Counted from the stretch's first letter, positions 31,934 to 42,995 are shown. The stretch: DNA of 64,000 bases from Macrosoma leucophasiata (GCA_036365455.1 JAWQUS010000021.1:19652001-19716000); one strand, 5' to 3'. Notes: generated from the letters alone by a model not told the origin. Numbers and translations: made by a program.

Positions 31934-32418
31934 AAAGGAGATGTTGCAAAAATGTATGGACTACCGGCCATGTATTGTACACAATATCATTAAACAGGCA
32001 AAATCAATAAAAAAACGTTTTTTACTGCATATTTTCACTTATTTAGCTTTGTTTGCAGTTACAAAACATTATTTGCAGTTAGAATTGCAACTCAAAACCA
32101 ACATGGCGAATATGGCGGGGGATGTCATTTTGACATTTTCATTTTTTAAATTGTATTATTTGTATTTTGATTATATAGTACTTGGAGAAAAAAGTAATAT
32201 TTTCTTAATACTATCAAAATCGATTGATCCCAAGTGTCGGCTGTTTCGCCACCATGTTTAACATAGTTGAAAATTATAAAATCGTTTGAATTAAATGTGG
32301 TTGTAACTCTAAAATATATTCTTGAATAAATTAATTGTATTTTTTTCCGATTCTTCTTTAATTTACCCATTTTTTGAGGACGTGTACGAACCAGAGCCGA
32401 GCTCGCAACATCTCCTTT
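31934..32418. mobile_element. TIR element R, 485 bp
   Basis: The perfect 14-bp inverted termini AAAGGAGATGTTGC / GCAACATCTCCTTT enclose AT-rich DNA. A 106-codon open frame inside has no recognisable motif. Target duplication unclear. Confidence 0.65.
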
Positions 32419-32460
32419 CTAAAATAAGTAATGCGTCTCTTTGGATGCAGATTTTATTTA

Positions 32461-32755
32461 CTTGGCCCTGTAATTTCTGACACAGGCAGCACCTTAGGCC
32501 CCAGGAGTGGTAACGCATCTGCATTTTAATCTCTGGTCATTGTTTGGGTGTCTATGGCCTGCATCACTTAACATCAATTTGAACTGCATGCTTGTTTGCC
32601 ACTTTCATTACAAAAAAAAGTCCCGAGGCCTATGCTGTTATGCTTTAGTGCTGTAAAAAACAGGGTCTTAGGTACATTACCACTAGACTGGAACACAATA
32701 GTGCTGAATACTATTTAATTACTTGGTGGCAAGTAGATTGGATTAACCTACGCCG
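32461..32755. mobile_element. Two SINE-A fragments in inverted orientation
   Basis: Plus-strand 3' half (32461-32620, ending aaaaaaaa) is followed by a diverged minus-strand head half (32624-32755). Confidence 0.7.
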
Positions 32756-32903
32756 TTCAGCTGCGCGTAAGAAAGAAAGAATCTGTTGACTTTCATCAGA
32801 AAATCTCCAAGACCGCCAATGAAAATCTTTTCAATAGAAAATACCTTACATTCGAAACCAACCGAACCACTTCGGATACTACAGAAGTCAGTGGAGTAGC
32901 AAT

Positions 32904-32936
32904 GGGGGGAGGGGGCGGCCCAGGGGGGGGAGGGGG
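32904..32936 (+). other. G-run cluster, potential G-quadruplex
   Basis: Four G-runs of 6, 5, 8 and 5 within 33 bases, made by an imperfect duplication of an agggggcggcc unit. It lies in a repeat-like segment of unknown identity (32790-33110). Confidence 0.75.
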
Positions 32937-33332
32937 CGGCCCACATGGGTGCCACCCTCTCCAGTGATCATCTATGTATAAATAACCAAAAGTAGTCATC
33001 AGGTTTAGACGTGCAAACGCAAAAGAATGGGGAGTAAATCCTGTTTTTTTTTCTCGTCCGCCCCGGTTTCCATTCATATTAGCTACGCCACTGCGTGGAG
33101 TCACTAACAGCAGAAGCGAACCCTGATAATATAAAAATTATCACCGACTCATCCCTTATTCATGTGTCGTATAGTTATCGACGTATTTCTGTATTACGTT
33201 TATAAATCTAAAAGAATCACGTCTTCTCTTTATGATAAGATACGGTATTATCAGGACTCAGTACCATCTCTCTCAGTCTCATAGATTTAAGTTTGATAAG
33301 TTTGATAAATAAATCAATTTTAATTGAAAAGT

Positions 33333-33497
33333 ACCTCGAAGTTTGATAATGTGCCCGGAGATGTCAACAGGCTCGCCACCTGTTACATGGGCCAAAAACG
33401 TAACCGGCGAATCGTGGGTGTTTGCATGTATGCTTGAATGCATGCATTTACCTCTGCCTACCCCTTCGGGGATTACAGGCGTGAAATTACGAAGTTA
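33333..33497 (+). mobile_element. SINE-C, 5'-truncated
   Basis: Begins within the body (gtacctcgaagtttgataat) and runs to the gggattacaggcgtgaa end; the tRNA-like head is absent. Confidence 0.85.
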
Positions 33498-33621
33498 CGT
33501 AAAAAAAAGTCTTTTCCTCCGTTTTTGCAACATATTTAATCGATTCTTCGCACTTACATACGTAACTTATTGTGTGTCAAATGCATGATACTGTATGTAA
33601 CGACATTTTATTTATATAACT

Positions 33622-33710
33622 AGTTGTGCCCGCGACTTCGCCCGCGTGAGAATTTATGATTGTTCAGTATCTACCCGGACGAAGTCGTTGGCGCAGCTAG
33701 TATAAAAGTA
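33622..33710 (-). mobile_element. Helitron-like 3' palindromic module
   Basis: Only the CTAG-bounded ~85-bp palindrome plus a few bases remain; then an RTE fragment follows. Confidence 0.75.
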
Positions 33711-33721
33711 GCCTTGTGGGA

Positions 33722-33970
33722 AGCTTGCCTACGCTTCGTTTTCCCGTACGCGGTCGCCAATATAGAACTGTTCTGACCCAACAGTCGTCAGTTCGAGCTA
33801 GGTACTGCTAACTGACACTTGAGTCTCGCTATTCGATGAGCTATGTCGGTAACTTTGTTTCTCATGCGGATCTCCTTATTTCTGATTCGATTTCGCAGAG
33901 AAACTCCAAGCATAGCTCTGTCCATTGCTCTCTGAGTGACCTTGAGCCTTCTTATGAGGCCCAAAGGCTA
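33722..33970 (-). mobile_element. RTE C-terminal fragment
   Basis: Minus strand matches the RTE tail at 47222-47500 (RNEIR, AMERAMLG-type region, and an EWRP-like end) with frameshifts and a central deletion. No 3' simple repeat. Confidence 0.75.
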
Positions 33971-34097
33971 TTTTTTTTTTAATTAAAAAAACAATGTTAC
34001 TTTACACGTTGTTCGAACGTTCTTGCCCCTGTAACGCATCGTAACGTTTCACAAGATCCCCCTTCCCTCCAAACTGCGTGACTTATATATATATTTT

Positions 34098-34481
34098 TTT
34101 TAATGAAAGTTGCAAACAAGCATGCAGCTCACATTGATGTTAGTGATGACTGCAGCCTATAGACACCCACACAAAGACCAAGGTCAAAGTGCAGATGCGT
34201 TACCACTCCTGAGGCCTAAGGTGTAACGCCTCTGTGCCGGAAATTACCACCTGACCGGAACACGATAGTGCTGAACACTGCCATTTAGCGGCAAGTATAT
34301 TAGGTGCGCAGCGCGTTGGCAACTCCCCTGGTGTTGCAAATGTTCATAGGCGACGGTGCCCACTTTCCATCAGGTGGCCCGATGGCTTGTCTGTCAACCT
34401 TCAGACATAAAAAAAAAATAGGTAATGCGGTGGTCTCTACGCCCGCGAGCTCCGTCACTGGAGCTCTACCACTAGTAAAAG
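34098..34481 (-). mobile_element. SINE-A interrupted by LINE-M-tail insert
   Basis: Minus-strand SINE-A: poly(A) side at 34098, head at 34481, with a 113-bp insert at 34306-34418. Confidence 0.88.
34306..34418 (+). mobile_element. LINE-M-tail retroposon inside SINE-A
   Basis: gcagcgcgttggcaactccc through ccatcaggtggccc to a poly(A) tract. The SINE-A pentamer taggt is duplicated (34301-34305 and 34419-34423), so this short, 5'-truncated retroposition is younger than the SINE-A. Confidence 0.8.
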
Positions 34482-34781
34482 TAATACTTGAATACACTCC
34501 CTAACTATTTGTAGTGTCATTGTCCTCAGCTTAACTATATTATAGTTAACTATACAAGCGATTCTAACTTAGAAATATAAGCCCCTTCAAAGCATTCAGT
34601 ATTCCTTGCAATAACAAACGCCATTATTTTCACAATGCTAATACTCGTATATAAAATAAATATTCAAAAACGTTGCGCTCTCTTCTAAATTTATACCGAC
34701 AGCTCTGTCGTAACCTGTGGCGTCCGTTGAATTATGCAAAATGGGTGCCACTGTTTTCAATTCGAAATAAAGAACGGAGTT

Positions 34782-35062
34782 TTATGTAATAGAAGTGGCA
34801 AACAAGCGTGCATTTCACATTGATGTTAAGTGATGACTGCAGCCTATAGACACCCACGAAATGACCAGAGGTCAAAATGCAGATGCGCTGCCACTCCTGA
34901 GGCATTAGGTGTTATGCCTCTGTGCCGGAAATTACAGGGCCGTACATTACCACCTGACCGGAACACGATAGTGCTGAACACTACCATTTAGCGGCAAGTA
35001 TATTAGGTAATGCGGTGGTGCCTACGCGAGCGAGCTCCGTCACTGGAGCTCTACCACCAGTA
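34782..35062 (-). mobile_element. SINE-A, full length
   Basis: Minus strand; only a short A-tail remains. Confidence 0.9.
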
Positions 35063-35513
35063 GGATGTATATTGCCAGTGATATTTCGATGTTTTATGAT
35101 TGTTATTGACGGATTTACGGTTATTGCGTTGTAAAAAATGTATGTGTGTAAAAGATGTAGTGCTAATGAATCACGAGATTGGGACTGTGGTTGTGTTGAA
35201 TGCAAGCGATAATAAAGCGTGGAAAACGATCAGATTATCACTTCTGCTTCTAAAGGAGCTACAAATCGACATGAAAATTTGACAGCAATGACAACGACAA
35301 GAGCAATGTCGATAGGCGGTCGCACCCCAAGTTAGTTGAAAGGGTTGCAGTTCTTTCGGAGAAGTGCAAACACCGTGACACCAGTTATACAAGGTGTAGC
35401 CGGAAAGATGCAACAATATTTCAACAGCTCATGACTATACTGACTTTTTTTTCATTCCCCAAGATTTTTTTCCCCTGAGAATGTAAAATCATCAGTTATT
35501 ACGAGTCAAACAT

Positions 35514-35515
<2 letters not shown>

Positions 35516-35594
<79 letters not shown>
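35516..35594. repeat. (TA)n microsatellite
   Basis: About 79 bp of uninterrupted AT dinucleotide adjoining the SINE-A poly(A) side. Confidence 0.97.
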
Positions 35595-35596
<2 letters not shown>

Positions 35597-35598
<2 letters not shown>

Positions 35599-35752
35599 AA
35601 TGTAATAGAAGTGGCAAACAAGCGTGCAGTTCACATTGATGTTAAGTGATGACTGCAGCCTATAGACAATCACACAATGACCAGAGGTCAAAATGCAGAT
35701 GCGCTGCCACTCCTGAGGCATTAGGTGTTACGCCTCTGTGCCGGAAATTACA
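35597..35752 (-). mobile_element. SINE-A, 3' half
   Basis: Minus strand; stops after tgccggaaattaca. Confidence 0.88.
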
Positions 35753-36112
35753 AAGATCAACCAGACCAGAGATTACTGAGATTCAAATTGTATGCGTTTC
35801 CACAACAACACACTACGTGTGCGTAGGTATGAATTGCTGAGATGCTGCATTTCATAGGAACACGCGCGTATGCGAGGCGAAGTCTCATCATCACCACGAA
35901 TGGTATGTGTGTGTGAAATGCTAAGCGTTTTCATTGACAACTTGTTAGGGCTGTCAAGTAAAAAAAAAAAGATAAACTTTGTATGAAAAAAAGAAGTTGT
36001 GATTCCATTGTTATCATATATGTTAAATGATTTGACGTAGATTGAATTAAATAGAACTTGATGTAGATGATCACCTCTTAATATTGTTGGACCTTTCCGG
36101 CTACACCTTGTC

Positions 36113-36721
36113 TATTAGACTAGCGGTCCGGTTTAGGTTCTAACATAATAATGCGACTATAAATTCAGATGTAATTGGATCAAACTGCACACGTTGTTCA
36201 AAGTTTGATTTAAATCGGTTAAGTAATTTCAAAATCGTGACTCGTAATTTATATAAATTACCTAAATTAAGATTACTTTTTGTAGGCCAAAAGGTATTCA
36301 CGACCTGCATTTTGTAAAATAGCCTTTTTTTATTCAAAGGTAACATGTATAATATGTATATTGTTATAAATGAATTTCTACGGACTACAATATTATTGGT
36401 CCGCTCATAACGCTTCGTTGTAACAATTAATTTGATCATAGCCGCTGTGCTCAAGCAATTAATAAACAATTAATCTTTCATGTTGATATTGAAAAATAAA
36501 TAGGTATTGGTTATGGATTAATTGGATAAGAATATTGGAATATTGGATGGAAAAGCGTAATTTTTTAAATGAAATTAGTATTTTACAACACAAGAGTGCG
36601 AAAAATATGTATTACCATCAGGAAACTTGGGAGCGAACTAATTGAGATGATAAGCACTAATTCAGAAAAAATATAAATAGTTTGGACACTATTCAGCAGG
36701 TATTCGTAGTAATAGTAGACG
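36113..36721. other. Unassigned AT-rich stretch
   Basis: A 109-codon minus-strand open frame (36140-36469) is AT-driven and has no recognisable motif. Confidence 0.4.
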
Positions 36722-36800
36722 TATCTTCACGCTTAGTCCCTTACAGGGTAGGTAGAGATTGTGGAGCACCTGATATCCCGATAATGACACGCCTCCCGTG
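36722..36800 (-). mobile_element. LINE family K tail, short
   Basis: cgtatcttcacgc..., gggtaggtagagattgtgga and gatatcccg correspond to the reverse of the K tail at 18040-18100. Confidence 0.6.
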
Positions 36801-36879
36801 TTTTTTCTAAATTTGACATGACTAAACAATCAGGTCAAAAACTATGTAACTTAACTCCTATAATCCTCGAAGAAGTAGG

Positions 36880-37370
36880 TAGAAGAAAAGACATGCATAC
36901 AAGCATACTTACATGCAAGAAATCTAGGATTCACTTACGTCTGGTTCCATGTAGTGGATGGCGAGCCTCTGGGCACACTACCAAACTCAGAGGGTGGCAT
37001 TGGGGAATTACATATTCTACTTTCAAAATAGACAAATCCCAATAAAACTTATAGGAATCCCCGACCCGAGGATCCAACCCTGGACCCCAGCGTACCAGTA
37101 GTGGCCTGCTACAGAGAATATGTAATTATACTACGTATAGAATGGACACTTCGACGTCCCGCCCGATTTACCCGCCTCACCCAATCTCCTCTCCCCTTAT
37201 GGGCGACGTTTAGTATTCTTTACGTGCTACGCACACAGGTGCATGTGTAAATACACTCACTCGTCACTGATTGATGTCTGTGTAAAAGAGACAAAATTAA
37301 GCTTTGTATGGAATTTTGGCGGAGTGTTCGCGATGTGCCTGCTACTACGAAACTACAGAAGCAGCAGAAA
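36880..37370 (-). mobile_element. SINE-C interrupted by family E
   Basis: Diverged reverse SINE-C (agcatacttacatgcaag to ggatccaaccctgga and gtagtggcctgcta); its head resumes after the E element as cctgctactacg. Confidence 0.7.
37112..37337 (+). mobile_element. Family E transposon, copy 2
   Basis: 226 bp, CAGAGAATATGTAATTATAC ... CGCGATGTG. It is flanked by the 7-bp duplication cctgcta (37105-37111, 37338-37344) derived from the SINE-C head. Confidence 0.87.
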
Positions 37371-38084
37371 ACTTAAAGCGACGATTTTAATTCCGTTATC
37401 TCAACCACATTAATTAACAGTCATTCACTCGACTCGAACGTCTTTCATATTTAAATTTTATTCACAGAGTTAAGAAAACCTTAACTGAAAAAGTGCCGCC
37501 ATCTTGTCTGTCGTTTGTACACAAAATGGCGGAATATTCAAATTAGGCGCGACTTGCTGGCATACAATTAGGCTAATTGCTGTAGAATACCTCACCTCCG
37601 ACCTTTATTCTTGAAACAAAGGTTTGGAATGGATTTTATTCAAGTTAATGGGTAAAAAGGTGGCTTTTTAGAGATTACGTATGGTTTTCTAGGATAATAT
37701 TAAATGTCTTTTTGTATACCTTTCTGGTTACAAGATCAGGCATAGAAATGTATCACACATCACAGTTTTTGTTATAAAATATGATCACTGCTTATTTCTT
37801 CCATTAGGTATGAACAGAATACTAAACTTGCTACTTTTATTACATAAAAATTAAATTAAACGTTTAAAAAACCCCGATACTACAACGCATATAAGTGCAC
37901 GGTGAAATTTAAGTGGTTGTTTATCCACGCCAGAACGATTAGTCTTCAGCAGTTAAAAATATCAGAGTTAAAATTTCAAAAAAAAGTTTGGTCGAAGGAG
38001 AAGAGCTTCTGAAACATTTCTCTTTTAATTGATTTTTATATTATTTCGCATTAACACATGCTTGTGAAATATATTTTTCGAGTC
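37371..38084. other. Unassigned stretch
   Basis: No gene recognised. Contains ccgccatcttgtctgtcgtt / cacaaaatggcgg, small opposed motifs of unknown meaning (37496-37536). Confidence 0.35.
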
Positions 38085-38130
38085 TCGCCTGAAGTCAAAT
38101 TTTTCTTTTCATTTTTCTTTAAAAAAATAT
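38085..38130 (+). mobile_element. SINE-D tail fragment
   Basis: gtctcgcctgaagtcaaatt followed by tttcttttcatttttcttt; head missing. Confidence 0.65.
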
Positions 38131-38239
38131 ATTTCTCTTTTAACCAAGCATATTTCACAACCATTTTGCTAACTAGGCTTTTGATTTTAAAATCGGATTA
38201 GTCCACTAGCTTAGATGCCACAGATGGATATACAAGTAT

Positions 38240-38472
38240 TTTTTTTATGTGTAAGCAACGTAACAAACTAACATGCCACTCACATTGATCTTAAGTGATA
38301 ACTGCAGCCTATAAACACCCACACAAAGTCCACAGGTCAAAATGCAGATGTGTTGCTACCTCTGAGACCTTAGTTATTGTCTCTGTGATAGTTATTACGG
38401 GACTGTACATTACCATCTGACCGGAACACGATAGTGCCCTAAAGTACCATTTAGAGGCAGATAGATTAGGTG
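38240..38472 (-). mobile_element. SINE-A, diverged
   Basis: Minus strand, head lost; fuses directly to the SINE-C palindrome at 38474. Confidence 0.75.
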
Positions 38473-38473
38473 A

Positions 38474-38612
38474 GGCCCATGTAACAGGTTCGCCACCTGT
38501 TACATGGGCCAAAACGTAACCGGCGAGTCGTGGGTGTTTGCATGTATGCTTGAATGCATGCATTTACCTCTGCCTACCTCTCCAGGGATTACAGGCGTGA
38601 AGTTACGTTTAC
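38474..38612 (+). mobile_element. SINE-C fragment beginning with a palindrome
   Basis: 38474-38489 ggcccatgtaacaggt and 38495-38510 acctgttacatgggcc are perfect inverts around tcgcc. Other SINE-C copies have only the right half, so the left half is a back-copied duplicate. The rest runs to the normal SINE-C end. Confidence 0.85.
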
Positions 38613-38824
38613 AGGGTGGAATTCTATTCCATCAATGTGGCCCGCTCGATTGACATAACAAAAAGTCCTAACCCAAATTTCATAGCAATCAAAGTGATAG
38701 GGTAGTCAATATTATGAGGTCAGACAGTTCGTTCACCCGGTCTATAAACCGCGCCTATATCCACACCTCGACCTCTTTTCCGACAACTATTGACATATTC
38801 TTAATTACTCGTAGTTTGAGGGAA

Positions 38825-38866
38825 CCCCATCTAGACAGAAACTGTTTAGTTTCTGTCTAGATGGGG
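38825..38866. repeat. Perfect 19-bp inverted repeat, 4-nt loop
   Basis: Arms 38825-38843 and 38848-38866 (ccccatctagacagaaact and its complement) around gttt. Confidence 0.92.
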
Positions 38867-38951
38867 ATTAAATTGATCCTGTAAGCCTGAAAGCTTTGAT
38901 AGTCGAATTAGTTACGGAAATAAATTAAATAAACAACAATTGTCGGATTTT

Positions 38952-39226
38952 ACTGGTGGTAGAGCTCCAGTGACGGAGATCGCGGGCGTAGGCACCACCG
39001 CATTACCCAATATACTTGCCGCTAAATGGTAGTGTTCGGGTGAGGTGGTAATGTACGACTCTGTAATTTCCGGCACAGAGGCGTAACACCTTAGGCCTCA
39101 GGAGTGGTAACGCATCTGAACTTTGACCTCTGGTCTTTGTGTGGGCGTCTATAGGCTGCAGTCATCACTTAACATCAATGTGAACTGCATGCTTGTTTGC
39201 CACGTTCATTACATAAAAAAAAACTA
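38952..39226 (+). mobile_element. SINE-A, near full length
   Basis: Small deletion after ggtagtgttc; poly(A) end. Confidence 0.9.
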
Positions 39227-39376
39227 GGGCGAATTGTTTTTGAGCGGGAGTCTCCAAATACCAACTTGGTCTACTGGACTCTTTATAAAGACGCGTCGTT
39301 CATAACTTAACGACCCAGAACTCACTTACAGGCTCTGCGCGAAGACGTTGGGAGTCTGTGTGTTATTTATCGTCTC

Positions 39377-39597
39377 CACACCGCGGACACTCCGCCAAAA
39401 TTCCATACAAACGCTTAATTTGGTTTCTATTACACAGACATCAATCAGTGATGTGTATTTACACGCGCACCTGTGTGGGTAGCACGAACAAAATACCAAC
39501 CGGCGCCCATAAGAGGGGAAGGGGTTGAGTGATGTGACCAAATCGGGCGGGACGTCGAAGTGTCCATTCTATACGTAGTATTATTACATATTCTCTG
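39377..39597 (-). mobile_element. Family E transposon, copy 3
   Basis: 221 bp, reverse orientation (CACACCGCGGAC ... CATATTCTCTG), flanked by the 7-bp duplication tcgtctc (39370-39376, 39598-39604). Confidence 0.87.
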
Positions 39598-39639
39598 TCG
39601 TCTCTACAACGATTTGATCTCTGCTGAACTGTCTGATAT

Positions 39640-39885
39640 GGTGAAGAGAGAGGTTCAATCCACAAATTTTCGCGTTCTCTTCTGACCAGAACGTGTTAAT
39701 TGTGGAACGAACTTCCCTCTGAAGTGTTCTTGCGGTGCTTCAAAAGGGTTCTTCAAAAACGACGTCAAAAGAGTCTTCAGGGCTGGTAGCGCGTCGGTAA
39801 TTGCCCTGGTGTTGTTCATAGGCGACGGTGACCACTTTCCATCAGGTGGCCCGTTTGCTTGTCTGTCAACGTTAGGACAAAAAAT
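39640..39885 (+). mobile_element. LINE family M tail
   Basis: taattgtggaacgaacttcc, aaagagtcttcagggctggt and accactttccatcaggtggc. A longer copy than at 19295 but still lacking RT. Confidence 0.7.
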
Positions 39886-40036
39886 TTGTTGGGTTGTATG
39901 TATGTATACAAATGTGAACTGCCACATAGTAGTTAACACATATGTAAAAATACTACGCACCATCGTAGTATTTTTTCCTGAGTTCAATTCCCAGGCGGAG
40001 GTCTGCGGCTATAAAAGGGAGGGTAAAATCCTTTTT

Positions 40037-40330
40037 ACTGGTGGTAGAGCTCCAGTGACGGAGCTTGCGGGCGTAGGCACCACCGCATTACCTGATATAC
40101 TTGCCGCTAAATGGTAGTGTTCAGCACTATCGTGTTCCGGTCAGGAGGTAATGTACGGCCCTGTAATTTCCGGCACAGAGGCATAACACCTTAGGCCTCA
40201 GGAGTGGTAACGCATTTGCATTTTGACCTTGGTCTTTGTGTGGGTGTCTATAGGCTGCAGTCATCACTTAACATCAATGTGAACTGCATGCTTGTTTGCC
40301 ACTTCAATTAAATTAAAAAAAAAAAAAAAT
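40037..40330 (+). mobile_element. SINE-A, full length (reference copy)
   Basis: About 290 bp with few deviations from the majority sequence and a long A-rich end, so probably one of the younger copies. Confidence 0.94.
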
Positions 40331-40601
40331 TCCTTATTTTGCTGTAGTTTTGAAAAATTGTATTCGTTCTACCTATACCTTGTTGTTCAAGACATACAAA
40401 TTTTATGACTAATCATTATCTATCAATCGTACACGTTAACTGGAGCCAATTAGCACTAGTCAATTCAATCTGTGATTGTTAATTCAATTAATTGTTGGAT
40501 GCGTCACGCGATACGATTGCTATGTAACAATTAGTGAGAACTCTCGAAACGTGGCAGAGTTAAGAAAATTGACTAAAATGACCAAGAAAATAAACTGGTT
40601 C

Positions 40602-40887
40602 ACTGGTGGTAGAGCTCCAGTGAAGGAGCTCGCGGGCGTAGGCATCACCGCATTACCTAATATACTTGCCGCTGAATTGTAGTGTTCAGCACTATCGTGT
40701 TCCGGTCAGGTGGTAATGTACGGCCCTGTAATTTCCGGCACAGAGGCATAACACCTTTGGCCTCAGGAGTGGTAACGCATCTGCATTTTGACCTCTGGTC
40801 ATAGTGTGGGTGTCTATAGGCTGCAGTCATCACTTAACATCAATGTGAATTTTATGCTTGTTTGCCACTTTCATTATATAAAAAAGT
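40602..40887 (+). mobile_element. SINE-A, full length
   Basis: Plus strand, head to short A tail. Confidence 0.92.
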
Positions 40888-41857
40888 GTCAAAAAACGAA
40901 AAGAAAATCGTAATTTTGGATTAGAAGAATCACTTATAATACGTTAAAAAAATTGTTAATTTAATTAATAACTATTAAAAACTATGGTGAATAACAATAG
41001 ATACACATGTCACTAAAAATATTTGATAATAGTGGTATGAAAAATCACTTAGGGGTTTGAAAAATAGATGTTGGCCGATTCTCAGACCTGGGTAGGTAGG
41101 ATAGGCACACAAAATTTCATGAGAATCGGTCAAGCCGTATCGGAGGAGTGTGGTAACAAACATTGTGAAAAGATAATTTTATATACATAGAGAAGATAAA
41201 TAGAGAAGAGTTATTTACTAAAGATAATATAATTATTTATAAATAGAAAGTAGAGTTTTCACCGAATCGACATATTTTTGTTATCAAAAATTTCAGTTAT
41301 CCAACATTCTACAAATAGATATCCATAGTAGATAGAATTAATAGATTACGGTTCAACACGTGTCGATAATACATGTCGTGACTACCGAGCAATGCGGTTG
41401 TTCCACCACATAACTGTCGTATGGCGTAAGTTATAAGAGATTGCTCTTTATGTTCGTTGAATAATCAGCAATGAATACAGAAACATTTTTATCACCCTAG
41501 TGAGATTTTTGGCAGGGTTTTTTCAGTATAATAAGGCTTAAGATCTATGCAGTATGTCTAAAATTTTTGTTGGTTGGTCTTATCTTAAACGTTTTTAAAA
41601 GAGAAAGTAGAACGTTCTGTTGATACCTATTTTATTTCTAAGCTATTTTTGGAAGTTATTTATTTTAGTTTTTGACATATCAATGAATGTATCAATTGTT
41701 TACAACATTTTTTTTTAAATTTTGACCTATCACAAGATTTTTTTTATTTCCAAATGACTAAATAATTTTTGATCTACAATCTACATAAAAACGAGAGCTG
41801 TTCTCTAAACTCTTACGGGAGTTACGTACGATAGATGTCAGAGTTTAGAAAACAGTT
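40888..41857. other. Unassigned stretch with repeat Q copy
   Basis: 41040-41180 is the reverse complement of repeat Q (gccgattctcagacctgggt; gagaatcggtcaagccgtat). The remainder is AT-rich without recognisable features. Confidence 0.5.
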
Positions 41858-41940
41858 CTGCCGAAAATACAGGGCCTAATAAACACCTGACTAGAACATG
41901 ATGTCGCTAAACTCTGCCATTTAGAGGCAAGCGGATTCCT
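41858..41940 (-). mobile_element. SINE-A fragment, diverged
   Basis: tgccgaaaatacagggcc ... tctgccatttagaggcaag. Confidence 0.6.
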
Positions 41941-42302
41941 AACTGTACTAATACATTGCTATAAACAATATATTGCAAAGCAGCGATAAGCTTATTACTT
42001 ACACTGCAGGCCACAATTGGGAGTTTTTGTAAAACGCCCGTACAAAACACGCAACGTAACAAAAAAGTTGAACCTAAATAATTGTTATTATCGAGAATTA
42101 TATAAGGCCGTTATGCAAATACATCGTACTAAGAACCTATAAACTGCTAGTTTATTAATTATAACGCTTGGTTAATGACTCGATTCATAACAGTTATATT
42201 TTCGTGGTTTGTTTATTTGCTAGTTCTTTGCTGGTTCATTAATTAGTTATTGCTTTCGCCCGCGCCTCTTTTTGCGTGAACTTTAACTGGCGTGCGATTT
42301 TT
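41941..42302. other. Unassigned stretch
   Basis: Nothing recognised. Confidence 0.4.
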
Positions 42303-42593
42303 TATTTTTTATTTAATGGAAGTGGCAAACAAGCATCCAGTTCTCATTGATGTTCAGTGATGACAGCAGCCTATAGACACCCACACGTAGACCAAGGTCA
42401 ATATGCATATGCGTTACCACTCCTGAGGCCTAAGGTGTTATGCCTCTGTGCCGGAAATTACAGGGCCGTACATTACCACCTGACCGAAACACGATAGTGC
42501 TGAACACGAACACTACCATTTAGCGGCAAGTATATTAGGTAATGCGGTGATGCCTACGCCCGCGAACTCCGTCATTGGAGCTCTACCACCAGT
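42303..42593 (-). mobile_element. SINE-A, full length
   Basis: Minus strand, with a small aacac duplication near 42507. Confidence 0.9.
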
Positions 42594-42605
42594 TAAATAC
42601 CATTG

Positions 42606-42995
42606 ACCCATATCATCATATCAGCCGTAAGACGTCCACTGCTGAACATAGGCCTCCCCCAATGACCTCCATGCCGACCGATCGGAAGCGACGTGCATCC
42701 AGCGGGTACCTGCAGCCTTCACTAGGTCGTCGGTCCATCTTGCAGGTGGACGTCCCGTGCCGATACGTGGTCTCCATTCGAGAACCTTTCTGCCCCAGCG
42801 GTTATATCGGTTATATCGGGTTTTATCGGTTCTCCGAGGTATGCTATGTGCCCATTGCCACTTCAGCTTGGAAATCTGCTTGGCTACGTCAGCGACTTTC
42901 GTTCGCCTACGGATCTCCTCATTTCTGATTCGATCCAGTAGGGAAACGCCGAGCATAGCCCGAGCTTGACCCATACGATACCATAATACCGTACC
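42606..42995 (-). pseudogene. RTE C-terminal fragment
   Basis: Minus-strand open frame with ARAMLGVSLLDRIRNEEIRR, LKWQWAHSIPRRTD, GRKVLEWRPR, ARWTDDLVKAAGTRW and SLGEAYVQQWTSYG, then a tgatatgatgat-like 3' repeat. It is an open but RT-less, 5'-truncated copy, more diverged from the 44760 element than an allele would be. A short duplication inserts RYNRYN relative to that element. Confidence 0.85.

Larger units (their letters stand above)
35389..36112. mobile_element. TIR element P with nested SINE-A
   Basis: Left terminus caaggtgtagccggaaag... and right terminus ...ctttccggctacaccttg are inverted repeats extending ~30 bp to a caacaatatt block. Inside are a long (TA)n and a minus-strand SINE-A. 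The single terminus at 16551 shows the family is repeated. Confidence 0.75.

Noticed and set aside
32796..33104. Pro-rich minus-strand ORF
   Set aside because: Produced by the G-run cluster read in reverse; no support for a gene.
35516..35594. Regular repeats that might suggest a CRISPR array
   Set aside because: Plain AT dinucleotide run; no repeat-spacer structure anywhere in the window, and the DNA is eukaryotic.
36140..36469. 109-codon minus-strand ORF
   Set aside because: AT-rich low-complexity translation without recognisable motif or start context.
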